A stretch of DNA of 64,000 nt from Aradus depressus (taxonomy: Eukaryota > Arthropoda > Insecta > Hemiptera > Aradidae), in the NCBI GenBank assembly GCA_963662175.1, contig OY759225.1, positions 2,728,001 through 2,792,000 of the forward strand. Reading direction: 5' to 3'. Numbering within the stretch: the stretch's first letter is position 1; every line of letters begins with the position of its first letter. The translations under genes and the position numbers were made by a program. A model generated the notes under the pieces. That model saw nothing but the letters and a program-made list of their open reading frames with translations. It was not told the DNA's origin and ran no database searches. Below, in pieces: positions 1 to 12,194 of the stretch.

Positions 1-273
1 AACCAATTAGTTTAAGGCTCAATGTGTTTTTTTTACTTTCCCAGCTATAGAAAATAAGTTAAAAGAAGGTCTGAAATTCGATGTTGAGTTTTCACCAAAA
101 TTTCATGATTTTCCGAACCGCAGACATCGTTAATATAATTTGAGTTGAGACCCCCCCTGATCCCACCTTTATGTCGATTGATTCCACTGAAAATGTATAA
201 CTGTCGTCTTTATGAGAAATTTTCAATCGCTTACGAATCTTTAGATTTGAGAAAGAACCAATAACACCGAAGA

Positions 274-366
274 TATAGCGCCCCAAAATTATAGCGCCCA
301 AAGTTATAGCGTCCCAAAGTTATAGCGCCCAAAGTTATAGAGCACCAAAGTTATAGCGCCCCAAAG
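274..366. repeat. 17-bp tandem repeat
   Basis: About six imperfect copies of AAAGTTATAGCGCCCC lie just left of the first SINE. Confidence 0.85.
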
Positions 367-400
367 AGTGTAAAATAAATCTCTAAAGGAAATATTTCTA

Positions 401-746
401 GGTTAGGTTAGGTTTTATGACTCATGCCCGGGCTTTAACTACGAGGTCATATCGCCTACTACCAGAGCGCTCTTTCGTCACTCTGGTGGACATGAGCCCG
501 ACTCTACTGTGGGAGTCCTAAATTTTGCCTATCCTAAATTTTTATTCACTTAGGGCAGGGGTCTTTAACGAGTACCTGACATCGTACAGGCTCGGGACCA
601 TCGCTTAACGTCCCATCCGAAGGACGGCGTGCTTAAGTTTATTTAACCTCCCAGATAAAATAAACTAAGGGCCTCGGTCGGGTTTCGAACCCACGTTCTT
701 GAGCTCAGAAGACAAGCACGTATACCACTGAGCTACCGGCACCCTC
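401..746 (-). mobile_element. SINE family A, full length, 14-bp target duplication
   Basis: This is the reference copy of a ~345-bp tRNA-derived SINE. Its head (right end, read on minus) is GGTGCCGGTAGCTCAGTGG with an A box, followed by a B box (GGTTCGAAACC). The tail is CCTAACCTAACC-like. AGGAAATATTTCTA occurs at 387-400 and 747-760. The tRNA head is RNA polymerase III promoter-like. The source tRNA is not assigned. Confidence 0.92.
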
Positions 747-760
747 AGGAAATATTTCTA

Positions 761-2760
761 AGTAATCTTTAAATTGTAACGCACAGCAACGAATTTTAAA
801 ATATGGTTTTATTGTTAATAATTTTTTGAAAAAAAAAAAAAATTAAAAAAAAAAATATGTGATATGGCCGTTAAAGGACTTTCTTATACCAACCACTTTT
901 GTACAGATCACTCCCCCTCCCCCTCCCCCCCTCTAAAATTGATATCATAGAAGCATTACTGATGTATAGAAGTCACACTCAGAATTACGTTTTAGAATTT
1001 AACAAAAAAAAAACTGCTGAGGCCAAGACATTACTTTTATATACTAAGTACCCAGTATGAAATGGAGTGGGGGGGGGGGGGGGGGGGGGGGGAGTGAGGT
1101 GATCTGTACAAACGTGGTTGGTAAGAAACGTGCAAAGCAGATGACAAACTGTCTGTAGAAGGAAGGATAACATCTATGAGAACAGCGATGCTAATTGTAT
1201 CTGCAGACGTTCGGTTAACAGTGATGCAGGTTACATTCTCAAGGTTAACTGCATCCATCTGCATATAGCATCAGCTGAGTGTTCACTTCATCAGATAGCC
1301 CCCAACTTCCAACCTTAGCTGATCAAATCACCTGAGCAGGTCAAATCATTGGACCTAAAAATAGTATTTCATATTCGTGACTTCGTGTGTCGCGCTCTTT
1401 CACTGATGATAGATTTTCGTGAAACTCTGAATGTAACTAGGGTCTGGAGGGGGAACATTTCCAAGAAAGACAGTTATATATCCAGTACATCTAACCTCAT
1501 TGAAGAGGATGGAATTCGAACGTTTTTGAAGACATTTGAAATCTTCCTAATGTTTTATCCAATTATGTATGTATGTGCGTATGCACATACATATTATATC
1601 GTTATAACCAGAATGAAAAAACAACTTTTTCTTATGTTTTAGATCGTTTTATACGGAATATCGTTATACCTAACATCGTTATATCCGGATTTATTTCTTC
1701 ACTCTTAAATAGCAAACCAAACTAGATACGGGTTTTACATCGTTATATCGGGAAAATCGTTGTATCAGGAATCGTTATAAAATCACCAGAAATTTAATTT
1801 TAAATCAGAAAAAACCTAAATTTTTTTTTATCAAGAAATACCACAATTTGGAATGTTTATACCCACCCCTTCTTCCCTCGCCTATGGACACAGTAAATGC
1901 GCACACATCAGTCTTACAATCATTAACATTTATTAGAAGAAACCGTCTCAATTTTATTTATTAGGAACGATTACCTTCACTTCATCCAACATATTTACGA
2001 ACACGTTACTGCATTTTACCTAAAATGCACGAAGTTACTGCACATAACATGGTTTAATTTAAAGAGCGTTAAAAAAATATGAGTGAGTCTTAATATTCTG
2101 CAATCCTAGTTCGCAACACAAGAATTTAATAAATATGTTAGAGATATTTTCTCCAGAGAAGAAGAAGAATTAGGGAATGAGGGCGCAAAACTGCTATGGT
2201 CATTTACGCCCGTCTTGCTTACACTCGTTAGAGACACATATGGAGGGGTTGGCTGCCAAGTGGTGTAATTCCGAAATTGTAAATGTTGAGGAGACACAAT
2301 TCAAAATTCAGTATGCTAGGTAAATTGGAGTAAACAGTATAAAAATCAACTACTAGCTTTTAAACTTACTTTAGCAATGCATGCAATGATTTTTGAACTA
2401 AAAATGCATTTAGACTCAGTTAGTTCCTCAGAATTAAAATTTTAAAATTATCATTACGTAATTATTCAAGGAAAATGATAGAGAAATTATAGTTTGCACA
2501 CTTTTTATTATAGAAAAATATTAGGTATTATTTTATTATTAAGGTATTATTATTAGTAGTAGGTAATATTACAAAGATTCATCATGAAAAAGGGGATAAA
2601 AATAACTAGTCTTAACAAAGAAACTCCGTAATTATTCTTCAGATTCAGGATTCGTTTCTTTATTTATATAAATGTCGTTTTATACGCATAATCTTTTTTT
2701 TTTTTTTATTATTTTTTTTTTATTGTTTTTGCCAGAGATCTTGTGGAAGTTCATTGTAAA
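761..2760. other. No gene seen; poly-G tract and ATCGTTATA motif cluster
   Basis: The stretch is AT-rich with no supportable coding region. It includes a ~25-base G run (about 1068-1092) and several degenerate ATCGTTATATCCGG motifs at about 1595-1775. Short ORFs here look spurious. Confidence 0.6.
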
Positions 2761-2980
2761 TACTACTGAATAAAATACTTACAACTAGTCAAAAATTCCA
2801 CTATATTTATATAAAATACTCAATATATTTCGCTGGTTAGAGCATTGTCAAGTGTACAGTATACAGACTTATGACTGATCGTGTACACTTGACAATGCTC
2901 TAACCAGCGAAATATATTGTGTCTTTCATATAAATATAGTGGAATCTTTGACTCGTTCTAAGTGTTTTTATTCAGTAGTG
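2761..2980. repeat. 220-bp inverted repeat (probable Penelope-like fold-back)
   Basis: Left arm 2761-2855 and right arm 2890-2980 are complementary over almost their whole length. They carry CGCTGGTTAGAGCATTGTCA and its complement. The outer ends are TACTACTGAA and TTCAGTAGTG. The arm contains a degenerate hammerhead-like stretch (CTTGACAATG...GCGAAAT). Confidence 0.8.
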
Positions 2981-4038
2981 ATAAATATGTGTTTTTTTTC
3001 TTAATCGTTCTCCCACCTGTTCTTAGAAAGAAATAAAATGAAAAAAACAAGAACAGATCTCATTAAGGCTCTTAACATGATTTTATTAATATGATTAACT
3101 CAGCTATTAACAGATCATACAAGATGATTGGGTCAACCATTCTGAACAACACAACGCGTTAGAGCGAAAAATATTGTTTTATCGAAATTAAAAGTTTAGT
3201 TTTTATGGAGGTGGTTGTTGTTGAGTGAGTTGGTGTCATGTCGTGGATAGTGTGGAGGTGTTATAATTACTATCCTTGAGATTGTGGGGGGCGCCACACG
3301 CCCACGGGCCCCCCCTGGCTCGGCTGCTACGCCCAAATTTGGGGCTTCGATCTACCGAGCCCAGCCTCTCTGGAGCAGCCCAAGGCGGGTTTAATGATCC
3401 CCTGGATAAATTAAATCTTTAAGCAAGGGATAAGGTGGCTACAATTTGAATATCAACAATATACTTGCGCAGAGCAAATTAATCAGCTAAGTTTTCGCTC
3501 TCCCACTAGATTAGGCGTCTTCAACCTGCCGCCTGAAGGAATTTTAATGGCCCGCCGGCATTTTAGTGGCCCACACATTTGAATTTAAGGCAATTTCAAG
3601 AAAAATTGCCTTGTCAGCTTTTTGTCGTAAAAAAACGTTTTTTCTGTTATTCTTGATATTTAAAACATTTCGTGTTTCATGTGACGTGGCATGACATGTT
3701 TCTTTTTTTTCTCTCTTTTTTTAAATGTATTTATTATCAATGTCTACAAATAGGAACTTAGTACACAAAAAACAAAAGGAAATTTATATGTAATTAAAAG
3801 TAGGGGTAACATTTGGAGGAAACTTTACGAATTTGTCAAGGAAAAACAATGTCAAATTTAACATTAAGACGACTAAAGTAGTAACTACCATCTCCCGCCA
3901 GTAATGTAAGTTTTTTTTATTGTAAATGTATTTTGTAACATCGTTCTGCACAATCACCTTCATTATTTTCATAATAAAAAAAAAAATTACCAAATATTTT
4001 AATTCGATTTCCATTTAACTTTTTTGGAACCAATATAC

Positions 4039-4842
4039 TGTGATGTACACTACGGAACATTTTTTTAATGAATATTTCAATGAAAAGAGGTAATTTTTTT
4101 TTATTATAATCTAATATCATATATATATTAGATATATATCAAGGTGTTTGAGAAACAAAACAAGAAAACATATAAAAAACAGCTGTGAAATAGTGTTAAA
4201 ATGTAATGGAGTCGTGAGCTAGCTCTTAAACGGTGCATGTGGTTTGATATGTTTTAAATAAAAATGAAGTTGAACAATTAGATGAAAGTTGACTGGGGTG
4301 GAATTAAAGTGTGAAGAGTTGACGGGGTCTGGTTTGTGTGGTAGAGGCGTCGAGAAGGTACAATTAATAATATATATTTTTCAATATGCCCAAATAAAAA
4401 AAGAAATAGTTTTTTAAGTATTAATTTAATGTTTTTGTGCCATTGTAAATTTTTGTTTTGTTTGTTCAAATGTTAAGTTTTTTTTAAAATTTAAATATGT
4501 AAATATAGATAATAACCCAAATATTTGTCCTCTTCAAATTCTATCCTATTCATCTTCCCTGTTGTCCCAGTAGTATCTTTTAAAAAACCTTTGGATTAGA
4601 AATTAATATTATTTAAAATTATTTAAAAATTGGTATCTCTTCGTGAATCCAAGTGTAAAGTTTGTTTAATTGAATTTTTTTCGTTGTATACGTGTACTTT
4701 CTTAAAAATTGCACGTCTTAAATTATTGATAATATTTTTTTTAGGGCAATTTTCGGCAAACTACTGTAGAAATCAAAATTTAAATAAACAAAAGAGATCA
4801 AATTTCTACAGGAAATGTGGTAGCAAACAAGTTTTTATCACA
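4039..4842 (+). repeat. 5' LTR
   Basis: The LTR has TGTGAT...ATCACA ends and is near identical to 8394-9202. A possible tRNA primer site (TGGCATATCCC) starts four bases after its end at 4847. I cannot assign the tRNA. Confidence 0.93.
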
Positions 4843-5101
4843 TTTTTGGCATATCCCTTGTGTGGACGATTTTCGCCACAAAGCCCCATCATATTTTGGC
4901 AAAACCTTGATGGGAGAATTTTTTTATATTAATTAAAGTAGGGAAACAGGTTGAAAAAGATGAAAAGGATAGAATAGAGACAAATAAGGGTTACATTTAA
5001 TTTTGAGAAATAATATTTTTTTTTGCCAACTTCAAAAGAAGGTTACTATTTTATATAACATTGTTTTTGTTTAGTAATTATATATTTAGTAAAGTAAGAA
5101 A

Positions 5102-6295
5102 ATGCCAATTACCAGAGGACAAGCGAGATTAGAGGAGGAAAGTAGAGAGGAAGGGTCAAGTTCGGAGGAAAGATCCGATATGGAGTTATCGGAAGATAGA
5201 GAAAGGGAGACTCCAGCCGCAATGGAGTCCATGCAGGGTACAGGTGAGGAGTCGCAAGGGGAGGGGGTAAATAAAGATAAAGAAAAAGAGGGCATTGCTG
5301 CTCCTGATATGGAATGGCTCCGTGTTGTGTTGACAAAGTTAACTGGGGATATGGGAAATTTAAGGGGGGATATGGGAAATTTAAGGGGGGATATTGGAAA
5401 TATCAATCAAAAAATAGAAGAACAGGGTAGAGATTTAAGGGGGGATATGAATCAAAAAATGGAAGAGCAAAGTAATAAATTAGGAAATTTAGAGACAAAT
5501 TTAAAAAGGGAAATGGGGGATATGAATCAAAAAATGGAAGAGCAAAGTAATAAATTAGGAAATTTAGAGACAAATTTAAAAAGGGAAATGGGGGACAAAT
5601 TAGGAAAATTAGAGACAAATTTAAGAGGCGACATTAAAAATTTGGAAGCGAGATTAGATAAAAAGGTGGACAATTTGATGAACCAATTAGAGAAAATTCA
5701 AATAGAAAATGAAAGAGTTGAAAGTAGGATAGATAAAGCAGGAGAAAACTTAGAAAAGCACTTAAATCAAAAAATTAACAAGTTGGATGAAGGGAATTCT
5801 GAAGTAGAAAAAGAGGTTCTTATTATTGACAGTCAGTCACAAGTTGATGAGGTAGAAGGAACAGAGAATAACAGTGGGGAGGAACAGACCCAAATTTTAG
5901 AGAAAGAGGTGGAGGAAGAGAGTCAAAATGTAGAAAAATTAGTATTAAGTGAAATTCAAGAAAATAGGATGAATGTTGATGTGGATGGACAGAGTGAAAG
6001 GAACATTTGGATGTTATTAGACAAAACAAACGAACAGACTGAGGACAACAAACAAAAGACAAATTTTAATTTTAAAGAAAATATAGTTAAAACTTACAGA
6101 CAAACTGGAAATAGAAAGGAGCCTAATAAAAGTTATAAGAACAATTTTAAAAAGAGAGTAAAAGCATTCAAACAGGTATTAAGGACAAAATTAACACTGA
6201 ACAAATATTTAGAAAAGGGGGAGGGGATTTTTAAAGACATAATTCGCCGGGGCATCCGGAAAAAGATAAAATTAAATTTGGGCTTTGCAATATAA
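5102..6295 (+). CDS. Gag-like coiled-coil protein of the LTR element, 397 aa
   Basis: This is the only long ORF of the retrotransposon. It starts MPITRGQARLEEE, a start style common in retrotransposon gag proteins. The N-terminal ~70 residues are Glu/Ser/Arg-rich. Residues about 80-240 are strongly helical and charged with coiled-coil character. They include tandem GDMGNLR units and a ~31-residue unit (GDMNQKMEEQSNKLGNLETN...) present twice. An acidic stretch follows, and the last ~70 residues are Lys/Arg-rich. I see no CCHC zinc knuckle, protease or reverse transcriptase. The role as a particle or RNA-binding protein is inferred from position and composition only. The internal repeats suggest the length varies between copies. 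Confidence 0.75.
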   Translation: MPITRGQARLEEESREEGSSSEERSDMELSEDRERETPAAMESMQGTGEESQGEGVNKDKEKEGIAAPDMEWLRVVLTKLTGDMGNLRGDMGNLRGDIGNINQKIEEQGRDLRGDMNQKMEEQSNKLGNLETNLKREMGDMNQKMEEQSNKLGNLETNLKREMGDKLGKLETNLRGDIKNLEARLDKKVDNLMNQLEKIQIENERVESRIDKAGENLEKHLNQKINKLDEGNSEVEKEVLIIDSQSQVDEVEGTENNSGEEQTQILEKEVEEESQNVEKLVLSEIQENRMNVDVDGQSERNIWMLLDKTNEQTEDNKQKTNFNFKENIVKTYRQTGNRKEPNKSYKNNFKKRVKAFKQVLRTKLTLNKYLEKGEGIFKDIIRRGIRKKIKLNLGFAI

Positions 6296-8374
6296 TTGCA
6301 TTAGCCACTTTTTATAGTGAACCTATTTTTTTTTGCAACTCGGATGAGTTTGAGGAAATGACTGACAGACTAACATGACAGAATTAGGATTAATTTAAAA
6401 TATGACGAAGTGACATTGGACTAATATAATAGTATGGATGATAAATTTATTTTTTGGATGAGAGAATTTTGGTATATGAAGAGTATGGATGAATTTTGGT
6501 ATAGTTCTGCGTTTAAATTAATTAGGATTTAAATTAATTAGGATTTATATTTTTTTTAGGATTAGATTAGATGTTAGGATCAGTATAAAATTAATCTAGA
6601 ATTATATTTAGGGATTAGTCATCCAAATTTAATATATACAAATTATTTATTTGAGACTTACTTGTTAATAACGATTTTATTGAAAATTAAAACATATATA
6701 TATACAGCTGATTTTGAACGAACATAATATGGAAGAAGATCGATTTTTTTTATTATATTTTTTTATTACAAAATGTTAGAAAGATAAAATCAGCAGGCTG
6801 AGAGATGCCTAGATCTCTTTGGAGACATGACGAACTTCCTGAGGCCGAGTCAAGGGGACAGATTTTCTGTTTCGGAACTGTTCAGCTAGGATACCGGACG
6901 TGACTAAATCATAATAATATTATAAATTAGAAAGACGAAAGAAAATGTATAGAAGCCTTGAAAGGATAATATATTATATAAATTGTATGTATGCATAGGT
7001 TAGTAAATTTTTGTTATTATAAATTCTATTATTTAGACAATTTCATTTATTATTCTGAGTAACATGTTTTTCTACGTAAATTTGTTTAATAGAGAGAGTA
7101 GATGAGAAGAGTTGTAGGAGCACATTATATAACTTTAGGAATAGGAACAAACAAAGGGTAATATTAATTAGAGAAGTTTTGAATTAATTGCTGATGACAT
7201 TCTTTTAGACGTCGGGATTATATAGATTTGTTTTGGGAGAAATTATTTTTTTTAATCCTAGTAAGAGCTAGTGATTAATTGGAGATTTATATTTTTTTTT
7301 GATCTGCGAGAGATGATTTTTTTTGTGTCGACTAGAAAGAACTAGCGATATATATAGGAGATTTATGATGTAGTGTTGGTTGCCTACCTGAGATAGGAGG
7401 AACCGTATTTTTGCTACGTCAACGATGAAGTTATTATTATTAGGGAGTTATTAGTAGAGAAGGAAGTTGAAGTAAAAATATATGTGAGATACAATTTTTT
7501 TTAGTTAGGAAGTAAGAAGGACGTCTCAAAGAATTTAATACCTCAAAAGACAAGTACTATATATATTAAATAAATTAAATTTGTATTCCTTATTACCCGG
7601 CGTGAGGCCTAATTTTGATTGTTAAGTAATATTTTGGAAGTGTGATGAAGTAAAACCGAAGGATTTATTTAATTTTTATTTCAAGTAAATTTTTTTTTTA
7701 TATAAAATCTTTTTATATAATTATTTTGAATACATACAAATGTTAAATTGATAGTAAAGGCGGAAAGTAAAATTAATTGGCAATTTCTTAAATCTATATG
7801 CAACTTGATTATTTCCAAACTTGATTTCATGACTATGACTGATCCTGTAAATATGTAAAAAATTAGTATTATATTTTTTATGTTCAATTAGTTCAAATTT
7901 TTATAAATTTAAGTTAACATTTTCTTTAGGTTAAGGATTAATTGTAAATTTTTAGATTAATATTTGTTTTTGTTTATTAGAAATTAGGTACGTATATATA
8001 TAAGTTTAATAATTGTAAATAGTTATAAAAATATAAAAAATGGGCATATATGTATAAAAAGAGAGTCGAATTGGGCATATAAAAAATAAAAATAAATCAG
8101 TGAGTGTAAGTGAGAGAGAGACTTCGATACATCGTTGAGCAATGAGTTGAAGACACCAAGGAGCCAGCCAACATGTGCGTTTGAGGAGGAAGCTAATCTA
8201 CCTGTGTATTGGAGGAAGACGTTAATCCATCTGTGTATTGAAGGAGGAAGCTTATCATGTGGATTCGAGGAAGAAGCTAAATCAACCTGTGTATTGGAAG
8301 AAATTAAATCTGAAAGAACATATATATAAAAAAAAAAAAAAAAAAAAAAATTTGTGAACAAACATTTTTTTTTA
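6296..8374 (+). other. Non-coding internal region of the LTR element
   Basis: About 2.1 kb of AT-rich sequence follows gag with no sizeable ORF, where pol would normally lie. Near 8150-8310 a ~45-base unit with GAGGAAG and CCTGTGTATTG is imperfectly repeated four times. Confidence 0.7.
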
Positions 8375-8393
8375 AAAAGAAGGAAAAGGCAAA
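8375..8393 (+). other. Polypurine tract of the LTR element
   Basis: The sequence AAAAAGAAGGAAAAGGCAAA ends at the base before the 3' LTR, as expected for the plus-strand DNA primer. Confidence 0.8.
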
Positions 8394-9202
8394 TGTGATG
8401 TACACTACGGAACATTTTTTTAATGAATATTTCAATGAAAAGAGGTAATTTTTTTTTATTATAATCTAATATCATATATATATTAGATATATATCAAGGT
8501 GTTTAAGAAAACAAAACAAGAAAACATATAAAAAAAACAGCTGTGAAATAGTGTAAAAAATGTAATGGAGTCGTGAGCTAGCTCTTAAACGGTGCAATGT
8601 GGTTTGATATGTTTTAAATAAAAATGAAGTTGAACAATTAGATGAAAGTTGACTGGGGTGGAATTAAAGTGTGAAGAGTTGACGGGGTCTGGTTTGTGTG
8701 GTAGAGGCGTCGAGAAGGTACAATTAATAATATATATTTTTCAATATGCCCAAATAAAAAAAGAAATAGTTTTTTAAGTATTAATTTAATGTTTTTGTGC
8801 CATTGTAAATTTTTGTTTTGTTTGTTCAAATGTTAAGTTTTTTTTAAAATTTAAATATGTAAATATAGATAATAACCCAAATATTTGTCCTCTTCAAATT
8901 CTATCCTATTCATCTTCCCTGTTGTCCCAGTAGTATCTTTTAAAAAACCTTTGGATTAGAAATTAATATTATTTAAAATTATTTAAAAATTGGTATCTCT
9001 TCGTGAATCCAAGTGTAAAGTTTGTTTAATTGAATTTTTTTCGTTGTATACGTGTACTTTCTTAAAAATTGCACGTCTTAAATTATTGATAATATTTTTT
9101 TTAGGGCAATTTTCGGCAAACTACTGTAGAAATCAAAATTTAAATAAACAAAAGAGATCAAATTTCTACAGGAAATGTGGTAGCAAACAAGTTTTTATCA
9201 CA
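8394..9202 (+). repeat. 3' LTR
   Basis: This is the second copy of the LTR. It is preceded directly by the purine-rich tract at 8375-8393 and followed by the ATAC duplication. Confidence 0.93.
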
Positions 9203-9424
9203 ATACTTATATATATATATACAAATCTGTAACACCATCTCTTCCCTTAGAATATAGGGCTTAGAATCAATTATAGTCTTGTAAAATGTAAAACAAACCT
9301 TCTTTTTTTATATAATAAATTTTGTGACTACACTATTTTTTTGACAGACGTGTGGCCCGCAGATCTTTGTGAATTTATTGATGTGGCCCACGGGCGTGAA
9401 AGGTTGAAGACCGCTACACTAGAT

Positions 9425-9632
9425 CATTAGGTGTCTTATCCAAAGACTTCTAAATCCTCTTACTAAATTTCATGTCGATAGGTTCATTATATCGACAGTT
9501 ATTAGTGTTTTTGTGTTGAGTCCCACCATCCCTATTCCCAATCTCCCATTGGGCCAATTTGGCTGAGAATAAATGTGATATTCTGAGTACACATCTAACA
9601 GTTCATATCGAGTTAGTTAGAGTTTGTTGTTG
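9425..9632 (+). repeat. Repeat family C copy
   Basis: Family C is a degenerate interspersed repeat recognised by a segment like ATGTCGATACATTCATTACA followed by TTGAGTCCCAC. This copy sits next to the right hAT duplication. Other copies lie near 12220-12360, 16040-16460, 25250-25400, 26830-27200, 43330-43510 and 60040-60200. Its class is not known to me. Confidence 0.5.
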
Positions 9633-9797
9633 TTGATATCGCCTACTATCAGGGCGATCTCTGGTGGACATGAGCCCGAATCTACCATGGGAGTCCTAAA
9701 TTGTGTCTACCCTAAAGTTTTATTCACCTAGGGTCTTTAACGAGTACCTCTGGGACACCGCTTAACGTCCCAGCCGAAGGACGGTATGCTCAATGTT
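9633..9797 (-). mobile_element. SINE family A fragment
   Basis: Internal body of the SINE (ATCGCCTACTATCAGGGCG to GAAGGACGG), lacking head and tail and much diverged. Confidence 0.8.
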
Positions 9798-10049
9798 TTT
9801 TCGTGTTGACGCAGACACACAGACATAATTTTTTATTTTTTGTTATTTTTAAAGCGAGGTCAAAAAGAAAAATGGCCAATGTACTTCCCTACAGAAATTA
9901 ATCAATTAATTTTTCGATTTTCTTCCAAAACCAACCTGTTTGTATTCGGTCAGAAATTCGATATTAAGTTTTCACTGGAATATCACTTACCTGAATGAAT
10001 GTATCGATACACAATTTTACATATATAACCAGAACCCCATAAGGTAGAC

Positions 10050-10756
10050 TGTGATGTATAAAAAAATACACACATTGAAAAGATTAAATTAAAATCATTA
10101 AAAAATTAATTATATTTATTTTTATATAAAAAGCAAATTTCTATTTAAAACAAATGCCAGTCAAAAACAAAACACGGCCATCAGCTGTTTTTTTAGTGTG
10201 TGTAGAGAGAGTCGAGGCCTGGGTTCTATGGTGAGACGGTCTGAGTGTGGACAGTGTGGATTAAGAAATAATGAACTAAATAGGTGTGAATTGACGGTGA
10301 AATTGATCCAAAAAGAAGGTACTTTTATTTGTTTACATGTACAGGATATATGCCCACAATTATATAACTTAATTTTTTTTTTTAAATGGCCAAAATATTT
10401 TTTTTTTAAATTGAATTAGTGTTAAGAATTTAGTTTTTTAATTTTAATAATGTAGATTCAAGAAAATAAACCCAATATTTGTTCTCTTAAATTCTATTCT
10501 ATTCATTTTCCCTGTTGGCCCAGTAAGATTATTTGAAAACCTTTGAATTAGATTTAATATTATTTAAAATTATTAAAAATGGCATCTCTTTAGAAATCCA
10601 AGTGAAAAGTTTGTAGATTGCATTTTTTTTAATAGGTACTTTAAAATTGCACGTCTTGAACTTTTGATACTTTTTAGGGCCCCTTTTCGAAAAACGACTG
10701 TAGAAATCAAAATTTAGTAAAAGAAAAGAGATAAAATTTGTACAGGAAATGTGGTA
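10050..10756 (+). repeat. Diverged, 3'-truncated solo LTR of the same family
   Basis: It starts TGTGATGTA like the LTRs above and follows them throughout (for example a CCCTGTTGGCCCAGTA block) with many substitutions. It ends at AGGAAATGTGGTA, lacking the last ~30 bases. It is clearly older than the intact element 0.85 kb upstream. Confidence 0.8.
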
Positions 10757-11390
10757 ATTTTAATTATTATTATTTATTCTTTTTTGTTTATTTAATTATT
10801 ATTTATATATTTTATTTATTTAAGATTAACACTTAAGCCTTTTTAATTAGCACACGACACGTATTGACTTTGAGCCAAAGGGGGGGGGGGGGGGGGGGGG
10901 GGGGGGTCAGAGGGGCGCTCTATTCAAAAATCCTAATAACTGCTGATTAAACGAATGTCAATATGTAATTCAGTACGAAGATTCTAAATAAGTCAACTTT
11001 ATTAATTTTTGGCAGAAAGTTCGACAGGTTTTAGAGCTTGAGGGAAAATTTATTTGAATAATCCCTATTGGGGAAGTACATTGTCAGTGATTGAGCGACG
11101 GCTGAGAAGGTGATGAAAGGCAAAATGAACCTGTTTACTAAGAAAGGTCTTGGAAGAGTATTCTGACTGACGCTATGGCAGATATAACTCATAAAGCGGA
11201 TAAAAACTGGCGTCCGTCAACCGTTGCGAAACACACCATTCCCAAGTTCAGTTCGTGCCAACAAGCATTCTTAGCCTTCTCATATTCTAAATTAGATCTA
11301 TCTTTCTGTTTCATTTTGATGAGATTTCCGTTAATATCCTGAGCTATTATAGAGTTAAAAACAAAAGTCGACGGTGAATCACCGACAATA
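10757..11390. other. No gene seen; long poly-G tract
   Basis: AT-rich sequence with a ~27-base G run near 10879-10905. No coding signal is supportable. Confidence 0.5.
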
Positions 11391-12194
11391 ATTCTGTGGT
11401 CACAGGCAATAAGTTGGTAAGTCTAAATTCGTAACTTTTCAGGGCAGCACTTTTTTACTTTTGCATTAATCGTGTAAATCCAGTTTTCGGAATAAATAAA
11501 TTATGTTTGTATCATTATTAATCATATACCTTCTAAATCTATAGGAGTGAATGAAAATGAATATTGTTAATCCTTTCTTGGATTTTCCCTTCGTTACCTA
11601 ATCATTCCCCATCACTTACCTAATTAGTGACCACACTTACCTAATTTTTATACACACTTATCTAATTATTAATTGGACTATGAGAGCATTCTCAGGTTCA
11701 TTAAGGGAGACTGAGCACTTCATGAAGGGCTTGGTTCAGGTAATATAATAAGGGGGAAGCCCAGCGCTTCCAGGGAAGGGATAAGTGCACTGGATGCTTA
11801 GGTCCCTAGGTGTAAAACACCAGTCCACCACATACATATATATCTAATTATTTACCATACTTTTTGAAATACACGAGTATTTCATTCACGAGAATGATGT
11901 CTCTCTAAAGTTGATTTAACCAAAAACACCCTCTTCACTTGGAATAGTCTGCCGTAATTGGTTAAATGCGGTTATCTCGTGAATGTTTCCTCAAATTAGA
12001 CTAAGTTGATTTAACCGAGAACATACACAATTTTACGAGATACCAAGAAACTCAAATCTTTATAATTCCGAAAGTATTAGATTCCTGAGCTGCCAACTTC
12101 TTCACAGCGCGCAGATGGATGGGAGATAATCACAGTACACTTAACTCATTTTGGCTATTTTACGACCACACAACTTATTCCCTGTGACCAAAGA
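11391..12194. mobile_element. TIR DNA element, family D, copy 1
   Basis: It starts CTGTGGTCACAGGCAATAAG and ends CTTATTCCCTGTGACCAAAG, giving inverted termini. The body is shared with copies at 13685-14406 and 61213-62130 (for example CTAATCATTCCCCATCACTT). This copy holds an extra insertion around 11690-11850. No transposase is seen. Confidence 0.75.

Larger units (their letters stand above)
4039..9202 (+). mobile_element. LTR retrotransposon, about 5.16 kb, gag-only, non-autonomous
   Basis: Two near-identical LTRs (4039-4842, 804 bp; 8394-9202, 809 bp) start TGTGAT and end ATCACA. A 4-bp duplication ATAC sits outside at 4035-4038 and 9203-9206. The internal 3.55 kb holds one long ORF (5102-6295) and a polypurine tract before the 3' LTR. 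No protease, reverse transcriptase, RNase H or integrase frame is visible, so mobilisation would need another element. The LTRs differ only by scattered changes and short indels, which points to fairly recent insertion. The superfamily cannot be set without pol. Confidence 0.93.
3504..9424. mobile_element. hAT-like DNA element (3512-9416) with 8-bp target duplication, split by an LTR retrotransposon
   Basis: Imperfect terminal inverted repeats begin TAGGCGTCTTCAACCTG at 3512 and, read from the other end, TAGCGGTCTTCAACCTTT at 9416. Both are followed by GGCCCRC-rich sequence. The 8-bp duplication CACTAGAT flanks both ends (3504-3511 and 9417-9424), which is the hAT signature. Removing the inserted retrotransposon leaves about 0.74 kb without a transposase, so this was a non-autonomous element. 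Confidence 0.85.

Noticed and set aside
5086..6062. Minus-strand ORFs opposite the gag-like gene
   Set aside because: Shadow frames with Pro/Ser/Leu-rich composition produced by the purine-rich sense strand.
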